Assembly (NCBI GenBank): GCA_003232175.1
Contig: QILX01000031.1
Span: 1 to 18,904, forward strand
Source: Hyphomicrobiales bacterium
GTDB taxonomy: Bacteria; Pseudomonadota; Alphaproteobacteria; Rhizobiales; SZUA-8
Reading direction: 5' to 3'
Length of the DNA: 18,904 nucleotides
The translations under genes were made by a program, and so were the position numbers. Position 1 is the first letter of the stretch, and every line of letters begins with the position of its first letter. Positions 14,144 to 18,904 of this stretch are shown in pieces. The notes under the pieces were generated by a model, which searched no databases, was not told the origin of the DNA, and worked only from the letters and a program-made list of their open reading frames with translations.

Positions 14144-15466
14144 ATGAGTAATTTATTCGAAGCTGCCGGTATGCAGGAGGATGCGCCGCATCCTCTGGCC
14201 GACCGCTTGCGGCCCAAGAATCTGGGAGAGGTGGTTGGTCAGGACAAAACCGTCGGGCCGGACGGGGTGCTGACACGAATGCTTGGCTCAGGTAATCTGG
14301 CCTCGCTGATTTTCTGGGGCCCGCCGGGCACTGGCAAGACCACCATAGCCCGTCTCCTGGCCGATGAGACCGGTTTGCATTTTGAACAGATGTCGGCGAT
14401 TTTTTCCGGCGTCGCCGATCTCAAGAAGGCCTTTGAGGCGGCGCGCGCGCGTCGCCAGGAAGGGCGCGGCACGCTGCTTTTTATCGACGAAATCCATCGC
14501 TTCAACAAAGCCCAGCAGGACAGTTTTTTGCCGGTAATGGAGGATGGCACCATAACCCTGGTTGGCGCTACAACCGAGAATCCCAGCTTTGAGCTTAATG
14601 GCGCGCTTTTGTCCCGTGCCCATGTGCTGGTGCTTGACCGGTTGGATGACGATGCCATCGGGGCACTTCTTGTCCGGGCGGAAAATGATATCGGGCGCAA
14701 ACTTGCCGTGGACAAGGAGGCGCGAAACGCCCTGATCGCCATGGCCGATGGTGACGGACGCCATGCGCTCAATCTGGCCGAATCCCTGTTCGATGTGGTG
14801 AGCGAGGGGCAGGCACCACTTACCCGCGAGGCGCTTGCAACAGTGCTGCGACAGCGGGCGCCGCATTACGACAAGTCTGGTGAGGGGCACTACAATCTGA
14901 TTTCGGCCCTGCACAAATCCATTCGCGGTTCCGATCCCGACGCCTCGCTTTACTGGTTGGCCCGCATGCTGACCGGCGGCGAGGATCCGCTTTATATCGC
15001 CCGGCGTCTCATTCGCATGGCGGGGGAGGATATCGGCCTCGCCGATCCGCAAGCCATTGTTCAGGCGATCGCCGCCCGCGATGTCTATGAAACGCTCGGC
15101 AGCCCCGAGGGCGAGCTCGCCATTTCCCAAGCCGTGATCTACATGGCGACGGCGCCCAAATCCAACGCGACCTATGTGGCATTCAAGGCGGCAATGGCGG
15201 CGGCCAAGGAAACCGGATCGCTGGCGCCGCCGGCCCATATTCTCAATGCGCCGACCAAATTGATGAAATCCCTTGGTTATGGCGAGGGTTACGAATACGA
15301 CCATGACAGCGACCATGCCTTTTCGGGTCAGGACTATTTTCCCGATGCGGTTGGCCGAATGCAATTTTATGATCCGCCGGCGCGTGGCTTTGAGCGCGAT
15401 ATCCGCAAGCGGCTCGACTACTGGGCGCGGCTAAGGGCCGAACGGGTGCCCACGGAGACTGAATGA
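14144..15466 (+). CDS. rarA: Replication-associated recombination protein A (RarA/MgsA), AAA+ ATPase
   Basis: RarA is a tetrameric clamp-loader-like ATPase acting at stalled replication forks, related to eukaryotic WRNIP1/Mgs1. The 440-residue protein begins MSNLFEAAG and then PLADRLRPKNLGEVVGQ, the typical N-terminus. It has Walker A GPPGTGKT (59-66), Walker B LLFIDEIHRF (111-120) and sensor-1 VGATTENPSFELN (140-152), followed by the C-terminal oligomerisation domain including HYNLISALHKSIRGSDPDASLYWLARML and IRMAGEDIGLADP. The frame is open to 14084 inside the protease gene, but only 14144 gives the family start. It overlaps crcB by 4 nt (ATGA) and probably shares a transcript with the protease. 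Confidence 0.96.
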   Translation: MSNLFEAAGMQEDAPHPLADRLRPKNLGEVVGQDKTVGPDGVLTRMLGSGNLASLIFWGPPGTGKTTIARLLADETGLHFEQMSAIFSGVADLKKAFEAARARRQEGRGTLLFIDEIHRFNKAQQDSFLPVMEDGTITLVGATTENPSFELNGALLSRAHVLVLDRLDDDAIGALLVRAENDIGRKLAVDKEARNALIAMADGDGRHALNLAESLFDVVSEGQAPLTREALATVLRQRAPHYDKSGEGHYNLISALHKSIRGSDPDASLYWLARMLTGGEDPLYIARRLIRMAGEDIGLADPQAIVQAIAARDVYETLGSPEGELAISQAVIYMATAPKSNATYVAFKAAMAAAKETGSLAPPAHILNAPTKLMKSLGYGEGYEYDHDSDHAFSGQDYFPDAVGRMQFYDPPARGFERDIRKRLDYWARLRAERVPTETE

Positions 15467-15843
15467 TGAACGGAATTCTGCTGATCGCCCTGGGTGGCGC
15501 CATTGGCGCCACTGGCCGCCATCTGGTGGGGGTCGCAACGCTCAGGGCATTTGGTCCCGGTTTTCCCTGGGGCACGTTGACGGTCAATATCCTTGGCTCG
15601 TTCCTCATGGGCGTGCTGATCGAAATTCTGGCGTTGAAGTTTAATGCCTCCAACGAGTTGCGCTTGTTCCTTGCGACCGGAATCTTAGGCGGCTTCACGA
15701 CGTTTTCCGCTTTCAGCCTTGATATGGCGCTGATGATCGAGCGCAAACAGATGTTGGTCGCGGGCGCCTATGCCGGGGTCTCGGTCGGGTTGTCCGTCGC
15801 GGCGCTTTTTGCCGGGCTGGCCGTTGCCAGGGCGTTGGCATGA
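15463..15843 (+). CDS. crcB: Fluoride channel CrcB/Fluc
   Basis: CrcB is a dual-topology dimeric channel that lets fluoride leave the cell. The 126-residue product has four hydrophobic spans and the family motifs GGAIGATGRH (11-20), TVNILGSFLMG (40-50, Asn42 in the pore-lining position) and GGFTTFSAFS (76-85, with the Phe-box and sodium-site Thr/Ser residues). The start is ATG at 15463; a second ATG at 15466 would remove one residue. It overlaps rarA by 4 nt and rluC by 4 nt, so it is expressed as part of the chain. No fluoride riboswitch is seen upstream, as expected for an internal gene. Confidence 0.95.
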   Translation: MMNGILLIALGGAIGATGRHLVGVATLRAFGPGFPWGTLTVNILGSFLMGVLIEILALKFNASNELRLFLATGILGGFTTFSAFSLDMALMIERKQMLVAGAYAGVSVGLSVAALFAGLAVARALA

Positions 15844-16844
15844 GCGGGGTAACCCATGCAAAAGTGGTGAGGGACGAGGCGGGGATGCGGCTCGATCGCT
15901 GGTTCAAGTCGCATTTTCCCGGCCTTGCTTTTGGCCATCTGCAAAAACTCCTGCGTAAAGGTCACATTAGGGTGGACGGCAAGCGCGCCAAATCCGACAC
16001 CCGCCTCGATACCGGTCAGGAAGTCCGTATACCCCCCCTTGGCACCGAGACCGGTGACCGGCCCGCCGGGCCGAAATCCGACCTGCCGCCCGCTGATGAA
16101 GCCTTCATCCGCTCGCTGGTCATCCACAAGGACGATGCGGTGATCGCCATCAACAAGCCCCCCGGGCTGGCGGTGCAGGGGGGACCGGGGATCGATACCC
16201 ATGTCGACGGGCTCCTTGACGGGTTACGGTACCGCGCCGACCAGCGCCCTCGTCTGGTACACCGGCTCGATCGGGAGACCGGCGGCGTTCTGCTCATTGC
16301 CCGGACGCGGGCTGCCGCGGCGGCTTTGGGCAAATCGCTGAAAAAGCGCTCGGCGCGCAAGAGCTATTGGGCGCTGGTTCACGGGGTTCCCCGCCCAGCC
16401 GAGGGGCGCATATCGACCTATCTGAAACCCCAGCCGGGCCAGTATGAAGGCCGGATGATGCGGGCGCGCCACGGCGATACTGACGCTCAGCACGCGGAGA
16501 GCCTTTACCGGGTGGTGGAGCAGGTGGGCTCGAAATTCTCCTGGGTGGCGCTCTCCCCGGTCACCGGGCGCAAACATCAGCTGCGAGTGCATATGTCCGG
16601 CCTCGGCCACCCCATTATCGGTGATCCGCTTTATTTCGATGTGCAGAACTGGGAACAGCCCGGCGGGATCGAAAACCGCCTTCACCTGCATGCCCGTGCC
16701 ATCTCCATCCCCCATCCCGATGGCGGGCGGCTCGAGGTTATGGCCGATCTGGGCCCGCGCATGGCGAATACCTGGACGCTGTTCGATTTTGATGCCCGAC
16801 GCGACGATGCCAGTGTTATCGAGCTTGAGGAGCGCAGGCGGTGA
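15840..16844 (+). CDS. rluC: RluA-family 23S rRNA pseudouridine synthase, RluC/RluD type
   Basis: The enzyme isomerises chosen uridines of 23S rRNA to pseudouridine. The 334-residue protein has an N-terminal S4 RNA-binding domain (about 14-70: RLDRWFKSHFPGLAFGHLQKLLRKGHIRVDGK) and a catalytic domain with INKPPGLAVQGG and HRLDRETGGVLLIA, where Asp144 is the catalytic aspartate. Later LSPVTGRKHQLRVHMSGLGHPIIGDPLY matches the family motif III. An S4 domain rules out RluA itself; RluC (955/2504/2580 in E. coli) is the best guess from alphaproteobacterial gene order, but the RluD position cannot be excluded. It overlaps crcB and the HAD gene by 4 nt each. Confidence 0.85.
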   Translation: MSGVTHAKVVRDEAGMRLDRWFKSHFPGLAFGHLQKLLRKGHIRVDGKRAKSDTRLDTGQEVRIPPLGTETGDRPAGPKSDLPPADEAFIRSLVIHKDDAVIAINKPPGLAVQGGPGIDTHVDGLLDGLRYRADQRPRLVHRLDRETGGVLLIARTRAAAAALGKSLKKRSARKSYWALVHGVPRPAEGRISTYLKPQPGQYEGRMMRARHGDTDAQHAESLYRVVEQVGSKFSWVALSPVTGRKHQLRVHMSGLGHPIIGDPLYFDVQNWEQPGGIENRLHLHARAISIPHPDGGRLEVMADLGPRMANTWTLFDFDARRDDASVIELEERRR

Positions 16845-17506
16845 AGCTGATCATTTTCGATTGCGATGGCACTATTGTTGATTCAGCCGCGGCAATTGTC
16901 GCCACCATGGAGCGCGCTTTCGAAATAAACAATCTGACGCCGCCAAGCCCCGATGCGGTTCGCAACGCTATCGGCCTGTCCCTTGAAACCTGCCTGGCCA
17001 GTCTGGTCGATGATCGGGGGGCCGTGCCGGCTCTGGCCCAGGCCTATCGCGAGGAATTTGCCGCCAGCGGCAAGGCTCAGGCCCATGACCTTTTTCCCGG
17101 CGCCCTGGCCCTTATCATGGAGCTTGTTGCCCGCACCGATATGGTGCTTGGGATCGCCACGGGAAAATCCCGCCGGGGCTTGGACGCCGTTCTGGATCAT
17201 CACGACCTTGATGCCCACTTTGTTACCACCAAAACGGCGGATGACGCCCCCTCAAAACCCCATCCCGGCATGGCGCTGGCGTGCATGGACGAGGCCGGCG
17301 CGAGCCCCGCCGATACCCTGGTTATCGGTGATACAACCTATGACATCGAAATGGCGCGGAATGCCGGCGCCGGCGCCATTGGGGTGTGCTGGGGCAGTCA
17401 TGACGCAACGACGCTTCTGACCTCAGGCGCTCATTCGGTGGTTTATGATTTTCCCCGTTTGCTGCCGGCCATCGATGGCTATTTCTCCGGGGCGAAGGGA
17501 GCATGA
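16841..17506 (+). CDS. HAD-superfamily phosphatase, phosphoglycolate phosphatase-like (Gph type)
   Basis: The protein is a HAD subfamily IA phosphohydrolase of 221 residues. Motif I is IIFDCDGTIVDS with Asp7 as nucleophile and Asp9 as acid/base; a helical C1 cap covers about 15-85; motif II is IATGKS with Thr107; motif III is Lys139 in KPHPGM; motif IV is VIGDTTYDIEMA with Asp164 and Asp168. The natural substrate is not visible; phosphoglycolate, a pyrophosphate or a pentose phosphate repair substrate are all possible for this class. The start is GTG at 16841, overlapping the rluC stop by 4 nt (GTGA). The end overlaps the ATP12-type gene by 4 nt. Confidence 0.9.
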   Translation: MKLIIFDCDGTIVDSAAAIVATMERAFEINNLTPPSPDAVRNAIGLSLETCLASLVDDRGAVPALAQAYREEFAASGKAQAHDLFPGALALIMELVARTDMVLGIATGKSRRGLDAVLDHHDLDAHFVTTKTADDAPSKPHPGMALACMDEAGASPADTLVIGDTTYDIEMARNAGAGAIGVCWGSHDATTLLTSGAHSVVYDFPRLLPAIDGYFSGAKGA

Positions 17507-18231
17507 GAGCGGCAGGTTCGGAAACAATCCAAACCGCCAAAAGGTTCTACCGCGACGTTACAGTTGTTTCCCAAGACGCTGGATTTGCGATCAATCTTGA
17601 CAAAAACACCCTGAAAACTCCGGGGCGGGCGGCTTTCATTGTCAGTGCCAAGGCTCTGGCTGGGGCCGTGGCCGAAGAATGGCGCGGGCAGGGCGCGCGC
17701 ATTGATCCGGCCACCATGCCGCTGACGGCGTTGCTCAATACCGCCATTGACCAGGTGCCGCAAAATACCGACGCGGTCCGTGATGATATCGTCAAATTTG
17801 CCGCCAGCGATCTTGTCTGTTACCGGGCGGAGGCGCCGGCCGGCCTGGTTCAGCAGCAGAATATCCATTGGGACCCGGTTCTTGCCTGGAGCGAAATCGA
17901 GCTGGACGCGCGGTTTGTTCGGGCCGGCGGTATCATGCCGGTGGAACAATCGCAGCTCTGCCTTGACCGGATTGGCGAGGCGCTGGCGGCGGCCGGGCCG
18001 TTCGCTCTCGCCGCAACCCATATGGTGACTTCGCTTACCGGCTCGGCGCTTCTGGCGCTTGCCCTGGCCCGTGGGCAGATGGACGCCGAGACCGTCTGGC
18101 GCGCTGCCCATGTCGACGAAGACTGGCAGATTGATAACTGGGGTGAAGATGACGAAGCCCGGGTGCGCCGGGCCAGCCGCCGGCTTGTCTATGACGCAGC
18201 ATCTCTGGTGCTGGAACACAGTCCGCCGTGA
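17503..18231 (+). CDS. ATP12-family F1-ATPase assembly chaperone
   Basis: In mitochondria Atp12 binds the F1 alpha subunit during ATP synthase assembly; bacterial homologues are found mainly in alphaproteobacteria. The 242-residue product has the family opening KRFYRDVTVV followed by FAINLDKNTLKTPGRAAF, the MPLTALLNTAIDQV segment, DLVCYRAEAPAGLVQQQNIHWDPVLAW and the C-terminal EDWQIDNWGEDDEA stretch, in family order. No signal peptide is seen, so it should be cytosolic, where F1 assembles. The start overlaps the HAD phosphatase by 4 nt (ATGA). It is the last gene of the coupled chain. The Atp12 role in bacteria is inferred from homology. Confidence 0.9.
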   Translation: MRAAGSETIQTAKRFYRDVTVVSQDAGFAINLDKNTLKTPGRAAFIVSAKALAGAVAEEWRGQGARIDPATMPLTALLNTAIDQVPQNTDAVRDDIVKFAASDLVCYRAEAPAGLVQQQNIHWDPVLAWSEIELDARFVRAGGIMPVEQSQLCLDRIGEALAAAGPFALAATHMVTSLTGSALLALALARGQMDAETVWRAAHVDEDWQIDNWGEDDEARVRRASRRLVYDAASLVLEHSPP

Positions 18232-18305
18232 TGCCTTCAATTGCTCTTACCCCTTGACCCTGCGGGCTGTTGCCTTGATCAATATCTGCTAGCCAAGGGA
18301 GCGAC
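18232..18305 (+). other. Spacer between the ATP12-type gene and pccB
   Basis: These 74 bases hold no gene. A TTGACC box at 18254-18259 resembles a -35 element, but the expected -10 position gives only GATCAA or ATCAAT, so a promoter is possible but not shown. No terminator hairpin is visible after the ATP12-type gene, so read-through into pccB is possible. Confidence 0.4.
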
Positions 18306-18904
18306 ATGAAAGATGTAATCGAACAGCTGGAAGCCCGCCGCGAGAAAGCCCGCCAGGGCGGTGGCGCGCGACGTGTCGCCGCGCAGCACAAGCGCGGCAA
18401 ACTGACGGCACGTGAACGCATTGATCTGTTGCTGGACGAAGGTTCGTTCGAGGAATTTGACACCTTCGTCGAACATCGCTGCACTGATTTTGGCATGGAA
18501 AAAACCAAAATCCCCGGCGACGGCGTGGTGACCGGCTGGGGCACGGTAAATGGCCGGGTGGTTTATATATTCGCCAAGGATTTTACCGTATTCGGCGGCT
18601 CGCTCTCTGAAACCCATGCCGCTAAAATCACTAAAATCCAGGACATGGCTCTGAAAACCCGTGCGCCGATCATCGGAATATTCGATGCCGGAGGCGCGCG
18701 GATCCAGGAAGGTGTTGCGGCCCTGGGCGGTTACGGCGAGGTCTTCTGGCGCAATGTCATGGCCAGCGGGGTTATCCCGCAGATTTCGTTGATCATGGGG
18801 CCGTGTGCTGGGGGCGATGTCTATTCGCCGGCGATGACAGATTTTATTTTCATGGTGCGCGATACCTCCTACATGTTCGTCACCGGCCCCGATGTGGTCA
18901 AGAC
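18306..18904 (+). CDS. pccB: Propionyl-CoA carboxylase beta subunit, 3' truncated by the window
   Basis: PccB is the carboxyltransferase half of propionyl-CoA carboxylase; it moves CO2 from biotin on PccA to propionyl-CoA, giving methylmalonyl-CoA. The first 199 codons are in view and the frame is open to the last base. The N-terminal domain reads MKDVIEQLEARREKARQGGG, then AQHKRGKLTARERIDLLLDEGSFEEFDTFVEH, and the biotin-side active-site segment is FDAGGARIQEGVAAL (126-140), followed by GPCAGGDVYSPAMTDF. Asp171 in that motif is often Ala in relatives. The ATG at 18306 has an AAGGGAG ribosome-binding site ending 4 nt before it. The C-terminal part and the pccA gene are outside the window, so acyl-CoA specificity cannot be confirmed. 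Confidence 0.9.
   Translation, partial: MKDVIEQLEARREKARQGGGARRVAAQHKRGKLTARERIDLLLDEGSFEEFDTFVEHRCTDFGMEKTKIPGDGVVTGWGTVNGRVVYIFAKDFTVFGGSLSETHAAKITKIQDMALKTRAPIIGIFDAGGARIQEGVAALGGYGEVFWRNVMASGVIPQISLIMGPCAGGDVYSPAMTDFIFMVRDTSYMFVTGPDVVK

Noticed and set aside
14288..15364. 358-codon open frame on the minus strand opposite rarA
   Set aside because: Long antisense frames are frequent in GC-rich genes. The plus strand encodes a full AAA+ ATPase with all motifs, and the minus-strand translation shows no recognisable domain.
18254..18283. TTGACC with a downstream -10 as a pccB promoter
   Set aside because: The -35 is good, but no candidate -10 at 16-19 nt has more than three consensus bases, so it was not listed as a promoter.
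1..18904. CRISPR arrays, insertion sequences, tRNA genes, phage or defence genes
   Set aside because: No repeated spacers, terminal inverted repeats, transposase motifs or tRNA-like cloverleaf were seen; coding density is taken up by housekeeping genes.

Overview
The window reads as a chromosomal segment of an alphaproteobacterium with moderately high GC content. The evidence is the gene order, the absence of rpmJ after secY and of rpsD between rpsK and rpoA, the short-LID adenylate kinase following secY, the RpoA that begins MIEKNWQELIKPNKL, and an ATP12-family F1-ATPase assembly factor. Protein style suggests a Rhodospirillales-like lineage, but this is inference; genus cannot be read from the sequence. 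Every clear gene is on the + strand.

Region 1 (1-9936) is the distal S10 operon fused to the spc operon: rplD (3' end), rplW, rplB, rpsS, rplV, rpsC, rplP, rpmC, rpsQ, rplN, rplX, rplE, rpsN, rpsH, rplF, rplR, rpsE, rpmD, rplO, secY, adk. Most spacings are under 35 nt and several pairs overlap, so this looks like one long transcript building the ribosome, then the Sec translocon, then adenylate kinase. Region 2 (9937-10154) is a 218-nt spacer with a good promoter, a terminator-like hairpin and a second hairpin next to the rpsM start. Region 3 (10155-12603) is the alpha operon, rpsM-rpsK-rpoA-rplQ, closed by a strong Rho-independent terminator. rpsM and rpoA both start with GTG, and rpoA is preceded by its own hairpin.

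Region 4 (12661-18231) is a second tightly packed set: an HtrA/DegP-type serine protease, rarA, crcB, an RluC/RluD-like pseudouridine synthase, a HAD phosphatase and the ATP12-type chaperone. rarA starts 10 nt after the protease, and each following junction overlaps by 4 nt, so rarA to atp12 is probably translated as a coupled unit. The combined themes are envelope protein quality control, stalled-fork maintenance, fluoride export, rRNA modification, metabolite repair and ATP synthase assembly. Region 5 (18306-18904) is the 5' part of a propionyl-CoA carboxylase beta-subunit gene that runs off the window.

No mobile element, CRISPR array, tRNA, rRNA, frameshift or pseudogene was seen. The genes are ordinary housekeeping genes and I did not find a new multi-gene system. 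The places worth a second look are the non-coding structures: the rpsM leader (promoter, then hairpin plus U-run inside a 21-codon ORF, then a second hairpin), the 12-bp bulged hairpin before rpoA, and the hairpin between rpsQ and rplN.
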